Positions 44,122 to 53,186 of a DNA stretch of 64,000 bases are shown one piece after another. The position numbers were made by a program, and so were the translations under genes. The notes beneath the pieces were generated by a model. That model was given only the letters and a program-made list of their open reading frames with translations. It searched no databases and was not told the origin of the DNA. Every line of letters starts with the position of its first letter. The first letter of the stretch is position 1. Origin of the DNA: GCA-2731375 sp964631725. GTDB lineage: Bacteria > Pseudomonadota > Alphaproteobacteria > GCA-2731375. Location: the NCBI GenBank assembly GCA_964631725.1, contig CAZVYX010000029.1:1-64000 (forward strand), given 5' to 3'.

Positions 44122-44843
44122 GACGGCTTAGAATCCATCTGATGGGCGATCTGCAGAACCGCCTTCGCCTTGCCTTGGGAGAAATCCGAGAGCGCCTTGC
44201 GGCCACCGGCGGCGTAGACGGCCACGGCGGCGAGCAGATCACGCAACTGCGCCGCCGAATTGGCATCGAAACGGCAATAGGCGCCGTGTGTCAGAGTGGC
44301 AATTTGCTTGAAGGCGTGGCTGGCCGTCGGCTCCAGCCCCTCGTGAAACAGAAAACAAGGCACGCCAAGCATGCCTAATTCGCCCGCCACGGTACAGACC
44401 CGATCCACATCCTCTTCCAGACAATCACCAACGAAAACCAAGGCATTGATCCGCTGCTTCGTCGTTTCCCGCACCGCATAGCGCAACAGGCGCTCAACCT
44501 GGGTCTGTCCGCCCAGGCAACGCACCCTTGTCATGTAAGGGATCAGATCGGCCGAGGAAGAGATCCAAGGCGTGGCGCGAAAATCCTTGTAGCCCCGATA
44601 ATAGGCCAATTGCACATCCAGCCCGCCCAGGGCGGCAGTCTGGGCAAACATATCGCCTTGAATCTGGCAGGCGGTATCCCAACTCGGCTCCCGGCTGGCC
44701 GTTGCATCCATGGCGAACAACAGCCGGCCCCTGCCCTTGGCGGCGTGCGCGGTCGGGGTCGCGGCCAGCCTGTTCAGGAAATCCTGCACCTGCGCATTGC
44801 CACTCTTCGCCGCTATGTCTCGCTTATTTTTCGCCATCATCAT
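44118..44843 (-). CDS. von Willebrand factor A (VWA) domain protein
   Basis: The start is placed at the run of ATG codons at 44843-44835 (MMMAKNKRD), giving about 241 residues; no clear ribosome binding site is seen and the longer ORF to 44900 is less likely. The core has RLLFAMDATASREPSW, with the MIDAS-type DxTxS, then TQVERLLRYAVRETTKQRINALVFVGDCLEEDVDRV-like segments and GVPCFLFHEG. VWA proteins bind partners through a metal ion. It is translationally coupled to the membrane J-domain protein, so the two probably work together, perhaps in chaperone-assisted complex assembly. Confidence 0.85.
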   Translation of the reverse strand: MMMAKNKRDIAAKSGNAQVQDFLNRLAATPTAHAAKGRGRLLFAMDATASREPSWDTACQIQGDMFAQTAALGGLDVQLAYYRGYKDFRATPWISSSADLIPYMTRVRCLGGQTQVERLLRYAVRETTKQRINALVFVGDCLEEDVDRVCTVAGELGMLGVPCFLFHEGLEPTASHAFKQIATLTHGAYCRFDANSAAQLRDLLAAVAVYAAGGRKALSDFSQGKAKAVLQIAHQMDSKPS

Positions 44844-44914
44844 ATTACATTGTATGCGGCGGCGACTTGTCCAGTACCAAGCTTGCGTCAGTGCCAGCAC
44901 CGGAGGTTCATGCG

Positions 44915-45901
44915 CTACTCGACGATGATCTTGGCCTTTGGGTTAAATGCATGAAAGGCAAAGGCGAAATCAACCCGATAGTGCACATCGACCAGATTGC
45001 CCTTGCCATCGCGCCGCTGTACCAACACATTTCCGGCCTCCCGGCCCTCCGCTATGATCGCGGCATCGAGTGCGGAATTCTGACCGTATTCAAACGTCAA
45101 GATAAGGCCGTCCTCGGTCTCTATCCGCTCCTTGATCTGCAAGAAGTCAACCGACCAGGCTCTATCACCCACCGCCACCACGCGGGCCAAAGGGGCGATC
45201 ACCTCCGGCAGTTTGCCACGATAGAGAAATGGGGTATGGGCGGAATCATAGCCTTGATATGGATTTATACCGTATTGGCGCATATTGGGATTGGTCGGCA
45301 CCAGAACCTCGCCCTTCGGTGCCCGGGCCTTGAACTTGGCGAAGGATTCCAGGCGGGCGGGCAGGAAGCGCAGTTTTTGCCCCGTTCTTTCACCGACAAT
45401 GGCCTCGCCGGTGAATTGCTGCCACCAGCTTTCGCTCTGCCGGTCGTACATCACCAGATCCGAATAGCGCAGCTTGCCTGTGGTACCAAACTCCAGAGTT
45501 TGTCCGTCGACCCGACGGTCGAACACCACGGCCGCGTTACACAAGGGGCAGAAAGTGACCGCCACCGGCACCCCGTCGATGACGTCGTTGACAATTTCAT
45601 GCCAGATCAGAATAGACAGGGGATAGGCACGGCTTTTGCCGTTGATGGTCAATCCCACCACCGGCTCGGTTGCCGCATATCCCTCCGCTTTGGCGACCTT
45701 CAAATAACGGGGATCATCGATCGAAGGTATGCGGTCCTTGGTCACCCCGCCGGACATAATCTGATCGAACGGGATGGAATGCTTGGAGAAATCGGTATTG
45801 GGCCATTCCCGGCTCCATTGGCCGGGATTAGCCTGGATAAATCCCGGCACGACGAAAAAGACCAGGGCGGCGATCACCGCGATTGTCAGATAAGGTCTCA
45901 T
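44915..45901 (-). CDS. DUF3179 domain-containing secreted protein
   Basis: The 328-residue protein has an N-terminal signal or anchor (about 5-24) and the DUF3179 signature. Visible parts are SIDDPRYLKVAKAEGYAATEPVVGL, YPLSILIWHEIVNDVIDGVPVAVTFCPLCNAAVVFDR (in parts), TTGKLRYSDLVMYDRQSESWWQQ, and VPTNPNMRQYGINPYQGYDS. A conserved cysteine pair lies in TFCPLCNA. The biochemical role of the family is unknown. It is divergent from the FAD oxidoreductase gene at 46018. Confidence 0.92.
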   Translation of the reverse strand: MRPYLTIAVIAALVFFVVPGFIQANPGQWSREWPNTDFSKHSIPFDQIMSGGVTKDRIPSIDDPRYLKVAKAEGYAATEPVVGLTINGKSRAYPLSILIWHEIVNDVIDGVPVAVTFCPLCNAAVVFDRRVDGQTLEFGTTGKLRYSDLVMYDRQSESWWQQFTGEAIVGERTGQKLRFLPARLESFAKFKARAPKGEVLVPTNPNMRQYGINPYQGYDSAHTPFLYRGKLPEVIAPLARVVAVGDRAWSVDFLQIKERIETEDGLILTFEYGQNSALDAAIIAEGREAGNVLVQRRDGKGNLVDVHYRVDFAFAFHAFNPKAKIIVE

Positions 45902-46017
45902 GAAGACGCCTCCGTTGCATTCCCTGCATTACATCTTCCCCATGGTCGCCATCCATGCGTTCGCGTGCAAGTCACAGCTTCTTGACCCGGGGACGCTGGC
46001 GGGCCAAGTTGCGCGCC

Positions 46018-47154
46018 ATGATTGATCGCGTTGACAGTATCGTGGTGGGGGCCGGCGTCGTCGGCTTGGCCATCGCCCGGCAATTGGCGCTGGCCGGGGA
46101 CGAGGTCATCGTCCTGGAAGCCGCTGACATCATTGGCAGCGGCACCTCCTCGCGCAACAGCGAGGTGATCCATGCCGGGATTTATTATGCCAAGGATAGC
46201 CTGAAAGCCCGGTTCTGCGTTGCCGGCAAAGCCAAGCTGTATGAGTTCTGTACCGCCCACGGCGTGGCCCACCGCAACTGCGGCAAATTGATCGTCGCCA
46301 CATCGACGGACGAATTGGGAATTCTCGACGGCATTAAGGCCAAGGCGGCCGCCAATGGCGTCGATGATCTGTATGAAATCAGTGCCGCGGACGCCATGGC
46401 GCAGGAACCCGCCCTTTCCTGCACCGGCGCATTGGTGTCCCCATCCACCGGCATCATCGACAGCCATGGCCTGATGCTCGCCTATCAGGGCGAGGCAGAG
46501 GATCATGGCGCCGTCATTGCGTTCAACAGCCGCGCCGTTGGCGGGCGGGTCCTCAGCGACGGCGTCGCCCTGCGAATAAGAAATGAAGACGACGGCGAGA
46601 TGGAGCTGGCCTGTGGCCGCCTGGTCAATGCGGCCGGCCTTTATGCCCAGCCACTTGCCCGCACCATTGAAGGGTTGGATCAGAAAACGGTTCCGGCGCT
46701 GTATTATTGCAAGGGCAACTATTTCTCACTTGCTGGCACGCAGCCTTTTTCCCGGTTGATCTATCCGGTTCCCGCCTCGGCCTCGCTGGGTGTTCATTTG
46801 ACAGTTGATCTGGGCGGTCAGGCCCGCTTTGGCCCGGACCAGCAATGGTTGGAGGGAGAGATCACGGATCTGTATGAGCCCATCGACTACGTCGTGGAAC
46901 CCGGCCGGGCGGATGTTTTCTACGAGGCGGTACGTCGCTACTATCCGGCTTTGCCCGATGATTCGCTGCAACCGGCCTATAGCGGCATGCGGCCGAAACT
47001 GCAGCAGCCCGGCGGCGGCGTTGAAGATTTTCTGATCCAGGGGCCAGAGGACCACGGCGTGGCCGGACTGGTCAACCTCTACGGTATCGAATCGCCGGGC
47101 TTGACCGCGTCCTTGGCAATCGCCAAACATGTCGCCGCGATGTTGCATGAATGA
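46018..47154 (+). CDS. FAD-dependent oxidoreductase, L-2-hydroxyglutarate dehydrogenase-like
   Basis: The 378-residue flavoprotein starts at ATG 46018 (MIDRVDSIVVGAGVVG); the ORF to 45955 adds an unrelated leader. The DAO-fold FAD motif VVGAGVVGLAIARQLALAG is at about 9-27, followed by EAADIIGSGTSSRNSEVIHAGIYY, which matches the LhgO/L2HGDH group. The C-terminal GVAGLVNLYGIESPGLTASLAIA carries the second flavin contact. Enzymes of this group oxidise L-2-hydroxyglutarate or related 2-hydroxyacids into the respiratory chain. It precedes the MipA-like gene by 63 bases on the same strand. Confidence 0.9.
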   Translation: MIDRVDSIVVGAGVVGLAIARQLALAGDEVIVLEAADIIGSGTSSRNSEVIHAGIYYAKDSLKARFCVAGKAKLYEFCTAHGVAHRNCGKLIVATSTDELGILDGIKAKAAANGVDDLYEISAADAMAQEPALSCTGALVSPSTGIIDSHGLMLAYQGEAEDHGAVIAFNSRAVGGRVLSDGVALRIRNEDDGEMELACGRLVNAAGLYAQPLARTIEGLDQKTVPALYYCKGNYFSLAGTQPFSRLIYPVPASASLGVHLTVDLGGQARFGPDQQWLEGEITDLYEPIDYVVEPGRADVFYEAVRRYYPALPDDSLQPAYSGMRPKLQQPGGGVEDFLIQGPEDHGVAGLVNLYGIESPGLTASLAIAKHVAAMLHE

Positions 47155-47217
47155 GCCTCGCTTGCGGCCCTGACCCAGCATAGGATAGTTTGCGCAATGC
47201 CAGATGAGGGAACGAGA

Positions 47218-48102
47218 ATGGGCGGGGTTTCAATGAGCGGATTATCCAGCGGTTCGCGATGCGGTGTGCGGCTTAAGCGTCTATTGGCATTGGTCTTTGC
47301 CCTGGGCCTGCCCATCGCCCTGCCGATCGGAACGGCCGGTGCCGAGGGCCGCTACAACGATTGGGAGTTGTGGACCTCATCCGCCAATGCGGTACTGCCG
47401 GCAAAACGTGGCGGATCGGGGCCGTTTCGCCTTAATGTTGCAGTCGGTGGGGCGGCGACGCCGGAATACCTCGGTTCCGACAGCATCACCGCTAAGGCAC
47501 TGCCCTTGGTGGACGTAAACTATGCCGGTGCCCTGTTTCTCTCCACCCAACAGGGCGTCGGCTGGAACGTATGGCGCAAGAGGACTTTACGGGCCGGGCC
47601 GAGAATTACCTTTGACTATGGCCGGTTGGCCTCGGACTCGCCCAAATTGACGGGACTGCCGACAATTGATTTGGGCACCGAACTCGGCCTGTTCTTGGAA
47701 GGGTTTTCCGGCGCTTGGCGATTTACTGGTGATATCCGCCAGGAAGTCGGCGGCGGCCATGGCGGCTTGCTGCTCAACGGCGAGGTGGCCTGGGGCAGCC
47801 GCTGGTCGAAGAATGCGTCGCTTATCCTTGGCGCACGGACGACCTACATGGACGACACCTATGCGGAAAGCTACTTCTCGATAGCCGCCGCCAACGCAAT
47901 CGCCGGCCGTTCGGCCTATGATGCGACGGGCAGTTTCCGGGACGTCAATGCCTACGTCCAACTGATTTACGACTTCACCCAAGCCCTTTATGTCTCCACC
48001 GAGTTGCGCGGCACCATGTTGATGCAACAGGCGGCCGAAAGTCCGATCAGCCAGTCGGATGCGTTTTTCACTGGCTCGGTCATGGTTGGCTACCGCTTTT
48101 GA
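47218..48102 (+). CDS. MipA/OmpV family outer-membrane protein
   Basis: The chosen start is ATG 47218, preceded by GAGGGAA; 47197 and 47233 are alternatives. The roughly 294-residue protein has a signal peptide ending near TAGAEG, then beta strands typical of MipA/OmpV: FRLNVAVGGAATPEYLGSD, LPLVDVNYAGALFLSTQQG, GPRITFDYGR and a terminal aromatic residue in SVMVGYRF. These outer-membrane proteins interact with murein or act as small barrels. The stop overlaps the glutamine-synthetase-like gene (TGATG), so both are co-translated. Confidence 0.88.
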   Translation: MGGVSMSGLSSGSRCGVRLKRLLALVFALGLPIALPIGTAGAEGRYNDWELWTSSANAVLPAKRGGSGPFRLNVAVGGAATPEYLGSDSITAKALPLVDVNYAGALFLSTQQGVGWNVWRKRTLRAGPRITFDYGRLASDSPKLTGLPTIDLGTELGLFLEGFSGAWRFTGDIRQEVGGGHGGLLLNGEVAWGSRWSKNASLILGARTTYMDDTYAESYFSIAAANAIAGRSAYDATGSFRDVNAYVQLIYDFTQALYVSTELRGTMLMQQAAESPISQSDAFFTGSVMVGYRF

Positions 48103-49526
48103 TGGCGTCCGGTACCTCCAAATCGGACCAAGGTACCGACGCCCGCGCGGTCCGCACCGCGGCCCAGGCCCGCCGCATTGTCAAGCAACGGGGCCTGGAT
48201 CATGTGAAGGTCGGGGTGTTTGACGCCGACGGCGTGTTGCGCGGCAAGTTCATGGCGGTGGAGAAATTTTTCTCCGCGCTGGACCCATCAGGAGAAGACG
48301 GGGGCTTTGGCTTCTGCGACGTGGTGCTGGGCTGGGACAGCGCCGATCAGCTCTATGACAACACCACGTATACCGGCTGGCATACCGGCTATCCGGACGC
48401 CCGGGTGCGCATTCTGCCCGATAGCTGCCGTGACCAGCCGTTCGATTTCGATGGCCGCGGTCTGTTGTTCCTGGGCGAATTCATGGGCGCGGCGGAGGCG
48501 ATCTGCCCCCGTGGCCTGCTGCGCCGGATGGTAGCGCGGGCCCAAGACATGGGCCTGGCGGCCCGTGCCGCATTCGAGTACGAGTTTTTTTTGTTTGACG
48601 AGACACCCGAAAGCGCCGCCGCCAAGGGCTATCGCGACCTGCAGCCGATTACACCGGGCAATTTCGGTTATTCCCTGCTGCGCGCCTCGACCTGGTCGGA
48701 TTTCCACGGCGCCTTGCTGCAAGCCTGCCAGGATATGGATTTCCCCCTTGAAGGCCTGCACACAGAGACCGGGCCGGGCGTGCTGGAGGCCAGCATCGAC
48801 AAAGATCAGGCCCTGGCCGCCGCCGACAAGGCTGCACTGTTCAAGACATTCGCCAAGGTCGTGGCCCAGCGCCATGGCCTGATGGCGACCTTCATGGCGA
48901 AATGGTCGCCCGATTATCCCGGCCAATCGGGGCATATCCACCTCTCCCTGAACAATATCAAAAACCGAAAATCCGCCTTTTATGACGCCAAGGCGGAGGC
49001 TGGTATCAGTCCCGTCATGCGGCATTTTATCGGCGGCCAGCAGGCCCTGATGCCGGAGCTTCTGGCCCTGATCGCGCCGACGGTAAATGCCTACACCCGG
49101 CTGATCCCCGGCTTTTGGGCCCCGACGGAGGCGACCTGGGGCGTGGACAACCGTACCTGCGCCTTGCGGGTCATCGGTGGCGGGGCGAAATCGCAACGGG
49201 TGGAATTCAGGGTCGCGGCGGCGGATGCCAATCCTTATCTGGCCCTGGCCGCCGCCCTTGGCGCCGGTCTGTGGGGTATCGAACAGGGCATCGAGCCGAC
49301 GGCGCCCGTGAGAGGCAATGCCTACGAACAACGCCAGCCGAAGCGGCTGGCGTTGCCGCAAAGCCTGGGCGAAGCGGCCCAGCGTTTGCAGCGCTCCAAT
49401 CCGGCCCGGGCGCTGTTTGGCGATGCCTTCGTCGAGCATTTCGCCGCTTCCCGCGACTGGGAGGAACGGCAGGCGCGGCGCGCCGTGACGGATTGGCAAT
49501 TGCAACGCTATTTCGAGATAATTTGA
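48102..49526 (+). CDS. Glutamine synthetase family protein
   Basis: The 474-residue enzyme starts at ATG 48102, overlapping the preceding stop. Glutamine synthetase landmarks are the N-terminal VKVGVFDADGVLRGKF, AAFEYEFFLFD with metal-binding Glu, HTETGPGVLEASI, MAKWSPDYPGQSGHIHLSL at the nucleotide/metal site, GFWAPTEATWGVDNRTCALR, and RVEFRVAAADANPYLALAA. The set differs from GlnA, so a gamma-glutamyl ligase acting on an amine (PuuA-like) is more likely. Its neighbour is a leucine-dehydrogenase-type enzyme, which suggests amino-acid or amine nitrogen use. Confidence 0.9.
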   Translation: MASGTSKSDQGTDARAVRTAAQARRIVKQRGLDHVKVGVFDADGVLRGKFMAVEKFFSALDPSGEDGGFGFCDVVLGWDSADQLYDNTTYTGWHTGYPDARVRILPDSCRDQPFDFDGRGLLFLGEFMGAAEAICPRGLLRRMVARAQDMGLAARAAFEYEFFLFDETPESAAAKGYRDLQPITPGNFGYSLLRASTWSDFHGALLQACQDMDFPLEGLHTETGPGVLEASIDKDQALAAADKAALFKTFAKVVAQRHGLMATFMAKWSPDYPGQSGHIHLSLNNIKNRKSAFYDAKAEAGISPVMRHFIGGQQALMPELLALIAPTVNAYTRLIPGFWAPTEATWGVDNRTCALRVIGGGAKSQRVEFRVAAADANPYLALAAALGAGLWGIEQGIEPTAPVRGNAYEQRQPKRLALPQSLGEAAQRLQRSNPARALFGDAFVEHFAASRDWEERQARRAVTDWQLQRYFEII

Positions 49527-49659
49527 GGCGACGGATAATTTCACATAATCACACATTCATGAAATATTGATCCGGCCCCGACAGCCCCTGCGACAGAATC
49601 TGGCAAATTCCCTAAACTAAGAATTAACTAATTGAATCTTAATGAATTTCCTATGAAAT

Positions 49660-49681
49660 ATAGGCTGACTATTAGGCCTAT
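49660..49681. promoter_or_regulatory. Inverted repeat upstream of leucine-dehydrogenase-like gene
   Basis: ATAGGC-N10-GCCTAT is a perfect 6-base inverted repeat with a 10-base spacer, ending 15 bases before the ATG at 49697. It lies in an AT-rich 170-base gap (49527-49696) that contrasts with the GC-rich surroundings and has TTGAAT and TATAGG-like promoter-type hexamers. An operator for a transcription factor is the simplest reading; an Lrp/AsnC-type regulator would suit an amino-acid dehydrogenase, but this is inference. Confidence 0.4.
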
Positions 49682-49696
49682 TTAGGGATTTTCGTG

Positions 49697-50776
49697 ATGT
49701 CTGTCTTCAGCGCCAAAAGTTTCCGTAATCACGAACAGGTCTTGTTCCATCAGGACGCCGCCAGCGGCCTTTCCGCCATCATAGCCATTCACGATACCAC
49801 CCTGGGTCCGGCCCTGGGCGGCTGCCGGTATTGGTCTTATGAAGACGAAGACGCGGCCCTGGACGATGTGTTGCGGCTATCGCGGGGCATGACCTACAAG
49901 GCCGCGTTGGCGAATTTATCGTTCGGCGGCGGCAAGGCAGTGATCATGGCACCCAAGGAAGGCTTGAAGAGCCCTGCGTTGTTCCGCGCCTTCGGCCATT
50001 TCGTCAACAGTCTTGGCGGACGCTACATCACGGCCGAGGACGTTGGCACCTCCCCCGCCGACATGGAAATCGTACATGGCGTAACGCCATACGTGGCGGG
50101 TGTCGCCGATGGCGGCGCCGGCGACGGTGATCCTTCACCGGCCACGGCGTGGGGCGTCTTCCATGGCCTGCGCGCGGCGGTGGCGGCGAAATTGGGCCGC
50201 GGCGATTTGCATGACGTACACGTGGCGGTGCAGGGCCTGGGTCATGTCGGCGGCCATTTGGCCCAGCATCTGGCCGACCGGGGCGCCCTGTTGACCGTCG
50301 CCGACCTGGACGAAGGCCGCCTGGCCTGGGCCAGGCGCGACCTTGGCGCCCAGGTCGTTGACGTGAACGCCATCTATGACGTGGCGGCGGATGTCTTCGC
50401 GCCCAATGCCATGGGTGCGGTCTTGAACGACGAAACCATCCCGCGCCTGAAGGTCAAGGCTGTGGCCGGATCCGCCAACAATCAATTGGCCGAAGACCGC
50501 CATGGCGCCGATTTGGCCGCGCGCGGCATCCTTTACGCACCCGACTATGTGATCAACGCTGGCGGCATCATCAACATCTCCCATGAAGGCCGGCTCTATA
50601 ACCGCGAGGCCGCCATGGCCCATTGCGCCCGCATCCACGATACCCTGGCAGAGATTTTCCAACGCGCCGAACAGGAAGGCCGGCCCACCAACGAGGTTGC
50701 CGACCAGTTGGCCGAGGAACGTATCGCCGACCACGCCGCCACCGCCAGAAACAGCCTCCGCGCCGCCACCGGATAG
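49697..50776 (+). CDS. Leucine dehydrogenase-type Glu/Leu/Phe/Val dehydrogenase
   Basis: The 359-residue enzyme starts at ATG 49697, preceded by TAGGGA; a GTG three bases earlier is the alternative. It has GPALGGCRYW, the catalytic-lysine segment SRGMTYKAALANLSFGGGKAV, TAEDVGTSPADMEIV, and the Rossmann motif VAVQGLGHVGGHLAQHL. The C-terminal part has NAMGAVLNDETIPRLKVKAVAGSANNQLA. This is the leucine/branched-chain amino acid dehydrogenase subgroup, which deaminates the amino acid to a 2-keto acid with NAD. It follows the glutamine-synthetase-like gene across an AT-rich promoter region. Confidence 0.93.
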   Translation: MSVFSAKSFRNHEQVLFHQDAASGLSAIIAIHDTTLGPALGGCRYWSYEDEDAALDDVLRLSRGMTYKAALANLSFGGGKAVIMAPKEGLKSPALFRAFGHFVNSLGGRYITAEDVGTSPADMEIVHGVTPYVAGVADGGAGDGDPSPATAWGVFHGLRAAVAAKLGRGDLHDVHVAVQGLGHVGGHLAQHLADRGALLTVADLDEGRLAWARRDLGAQVVDVNAIYDVAADVFAPNAMGAVLNDETIPRLKVKAVAGSANNQLAEDRHGADLAARGILYAPDYVINAGGIINISHEGRLYNREAAMAHCARIHDTLAEIFQRAEQEGRPTNEVADQLAEERIADHAATARNSLRAATG

Positions 50777-50791
50777 GTTTATTGGCGTGGT

Positions 50792-51112
50792 CTAGCCGTG
50801 CTCGCCGCTTGCCATGATGGCGTCGAACTTGGCCTTTTTCCCATCGCTTGCCTCAACCTGGTATTTCTCGGTCCACTCGCCATACGGCATGCCATAGACG
50901 ATTTCCCTCGCACCCGCCTTGTCCAGGTCCAGGCCCTTCTCGTTGGCCGCTTCCATGTACCAGCGGGATAGGCAGTTACGGCAAAAGCCGGCCAGGTTCA
51001 TCATGTCGATGTTTTGCACATCCGTGCGGCCCCGCAGATGATCCCGCATGCGGCGGAAAGCGGCAGCTTCCAATTCAAGCTGAGTTTGCGCATCGATCGT
51101 TTGTTCGGACAT
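50792..51112 (-). CDS. DUF1244 domain-containing protein
   Basis: The 106-residue protein starts at ATG 51112, preceded by TTGGGGAAA; a TTG five codons upstream is the alternative. It is a compact helical protein with the conserved core AAAFRRMRDHLRGRTDVQNIDMMNLAGFCRNCLSRWY (given in part), including FCRNCLSRWY and the terminal GMPYGEWTEKYQ. The family is common in alpha- and gammaproteobacteria and its function is unknown. The two close cysteines could bind metal or a partner. Confidence 0.92.
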   Translation of the reverse strand: MSEQTIDAQTQLELEAAAFRRMRDHLRGRTDVQNIDMMNLAGFCRNCLSRWYMEAANEKGLDLDKAGAREIVYGMPYGEWTEKYQVEASDGKKAKFDAIMASGEHG

Positions 51113-51169
51113 AGCTATTTTCCCCAATTTCCCTAATTACCCATCATATATCATTGCCCGCGGCCCCGG

Positions 51170-52306
51170 CTACAAGCCCCGGACGGTTTCCGCGACTAGC
51201 CAATCGACCACTTGGCGCAAGGCCTCTTCCTTCGTGGCCCCGCCGGCGATGGCGTCATCATGGACGCGAACCTGACTTTGCGCCGAAGTGCCGCGATCGA
51301 GAATTTCGCGCGCGTGTTGGACCTCGGCCTCACAGCCCAGGGCCTCGGCTTCGGGCGCGACCATCTCCATGACCTCGGCCAACAGTTCTTCATAGGGCAC
51401 CTGCTCGCCGAGGCCAAAATCAATCATGGTATCGGTGATGCCATAGCGTTGCGCCCGCCAGCGGTTCTCCTCGACACAGATCAACGGGTATATGCGCCAG
51501 CGTTGGTTGGAGGTGCGCAAACGGTACAACATGGCCAGGATGCATTGATACAGGGCGGCGACGGTCAAGGTATCTTCCAGGGATGTGCAGATATCGGTCA
51601 TGCGCATTTCCAGGGTCGGAAAGCGGGCCGAGGGCCGCATGTCCCACCAGATCTTGGTGCCGTCCTCAATCACGCCGGCGTTGACCAGGCGCCTCACGAG
51701 ACGTTCGTATTCACCATAGGAATCGAAGCGCTCCGGCACCCCGGTGCGGGGCAAGGCGTCGAACACGGTCAGGCGGTAGGACATCAGGCCGGTGTTCTCG
51801 CCACCCCAGAACGGCGACGATGTGCTCAAGGCCAGAAGATGCGGCAGGAAATATGTTGCCTGGTTCATCAGGTCGATGCGCATGTCCTCGTCTTCGACCG
51901 CGACATGCACATGCATGCCCGAGATCAACAGCCGCCGCGCGGTGGCCTGCAGGGCATTGGCCAGATCGTCATAGCGCTCCTTGTCGGTATGGCTTTGCTG
52001 GCTCCAATGGGCAAACGGGTGGGTCGAGGCGGCGATTGGGGCAAGACCGTACTGCCCGGCAACTTCGGCCACGGTGCCGCGCAATTCCTGCAAATCCGCC
52101 CGCGCCTCGTCGATATTGGCACAGACCTTAGTGCCGACCTCAATCTGCGAGCGCATGAATTCCGCCGTCACCCTGGCGCCCAGACGGGCCTCGCAATCGC
52201 GCAGCAACTCGCCCGGCGGATTGGTCGACAGATCGCGGGTTTCGCGGTCAACGAGAAGGTACTCCTCCTCGATCCCCATGGTGAAACTGGGTTTGGAAAT
52301 GGACAT
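51170..52306 (-). CDS. Carboxylate-amine ligase, YbdK/GCS2 family
   Basis: The 378-residue protein belongs to the glutamate-cysteine ligase 2 family. It has TMGIEEEYLLVDRETRDL near the start with acidic metal-binding residues, EFMRSQIEVGTKVCAN, GMHVHVAVED with histidines at the metal/ATP site, SSPFWGGENTGLMSYR and PTLEMRMTDI. YbdK-type enzymes have weak gamma-glutamylcysteine ligase activity in Escherichia coli, so the true substrate may be another amine. It sits beside an N-formylglutamate amidohydrolase, 37 bases away on the same strand. Confidence 0.92.
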   Translation of the reverse strand: MSISKPSFTMGIEEEYLLVDRETRDLSTNPPGELLRDCEARLGARVTAEFMRSQIEVGTKVCANIDEARADLQELRGTVAEVAGQYGLAPIAASTHPFAHWSQQSHTDKERYDDLANALQATARRLLISGMHVHVAVEDEDMRIDLMNQATYFLPHLLALSTSSPFWGGENTGLMSYRLTVFDALPRTGVPERFDSYGEYERLVRRLVNAGVIEDGTKIWWDMRPSARFPTLEMRMTDICTSLEDTLTVAALYQCILAMLYRLRTSNQRWRIYPLICVEENRWRAQRYGITDTMIDFGLGEQVPYEELLAEVMEMVAPEAEALGCEAEVQHAREILDRGTSAQSQVRVHDDAIAGGATKEEALRQVVDWLVAETVRGL

Positions 52307-52343
52307 GATCTCATCCTCACCGTTGTCGCCTCAGGATCTTCCG

Positions 52344-53186
52344 TTATTTCCCACTTTCGCCGGCACCGTGGGCGGTGAGTACCGGGGTCAGGGCTTTGGC
52401 CAGAATATGGGCCCAGCGTTCGGCGCCTTCGGCCGTTTCAATCTGGTCCTGGCGAATCTCAAAGACCGCTATGGGCAGGCCATTGTCGGCGGCATGGATA
52501 TGCAGGGCATAGCCCGGCGGATCGGTGCCGCCATAGGGTTTGTTCTCGCCCACCACCAGATCCTGGTTCCGGCGCAGTTCGCGGATCACCGGGGCGGCGA
52601 GGCTTTGGTCCTGGTCCCACAATACGCCCACATGCCAGGGCCGTTTGAAATCGTCCATCTCGGGCGTGAACGAGTGCACCGAAATCAGCGCCAAGGCCCG
52701 GTGACGCTGTTGCAGGATCCGGATGCGGCGGTCAATTTCGTCGTGATAGGGATGAAAGAAGCGCTCCATCCGGTTCTGTCTCTCGGCCAGATCGATGTTC
52801 ACATTTCCGGGCACGGTTACGCCATCGCTGGTCTTCGGGATCGAGCTGTCAACGCCGAAAGGGCGGTTGCAGTCAACCACAAGGCGCGAGGTGCCACACA
52901 GAACCGCCGGTGCATCCAAAATTGAAGCAAGCCGACGGGCAACCTCGCCGGCACCGATATCCCAGGCGATATGCCGTGATAACTGGTCCTCGGACAGGCC
53001 CAGGTCACCGTATTCGAGCGGTATATGTCGACTGGCATGATCGCAGATGATCAGGGCCGGCGCCGCGCCGCCATCATTGACCACGGTGAATGGATCATGC
53101 GCGGTGCCGCCGCCATCGTTCCCGGACGTCGAATTCACGTCCCGAAGTTGCCCAAAATCACTTGTATCCAAAGCATTACCTAGCAT
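52344..53186 (-). CDS. N-formylglutamate amidohydrolase family protein
   Basis: The 280-residue protein has the N-formylglutamate amidohydrolase family pattern: LIICDHASRHIPLEYGDLG, HIAWDIGAGEVAR, SRLVVDCNRPFG, FFHPYHDEIDRRI, and ALISVHSFTPEMDD with metal-type His. In histidine degradation such enzymes hydrolyse N-formylglutamate, but no other hut gene is here, so the substrate may differ. The N-terminal 30 residues are variable and a later start is possible. The YbdK-type ligase follows on the same strand. Confidence 0.88.
   Translation of the reverse strand: MLGNALDTSDFGQLRDVNSTSGNDGGGTAHDPFTVVNDGGAAPALIICDHASRHIPLEYGDLGLSEDQLSRHIAWDIGAGEVARRLASILDAPAVLCGTSRLVVDCNRPFGVDSSIPKTSDGVTVPGNVNIDLAERQNRMERFFHPYHDEIDRRIRILQQRHRALALISVHSFTPEMDDFKRPWHVGVLWDQDQSLAAPVIRELRRNQDLVVGENKPYGGTDPPGYALHIHAADNGLPIAVFEIRQDQIETAEGAERWAHILAKALTPVLTAHGAGESGK

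Noticed and set aside
48288..49556. 422-residue minus-strand ORF opposite the glutamine-synthetase-like gene
   Set aside because: It is a complementary-strand shadow; the plus-strand gene carries all family motifs.
51212..52378. 388-residue plus-strand ORF opposite the YbdK-type ligase
   Set aside because: It is antisense to a complete conserved ligase and has no domain support.
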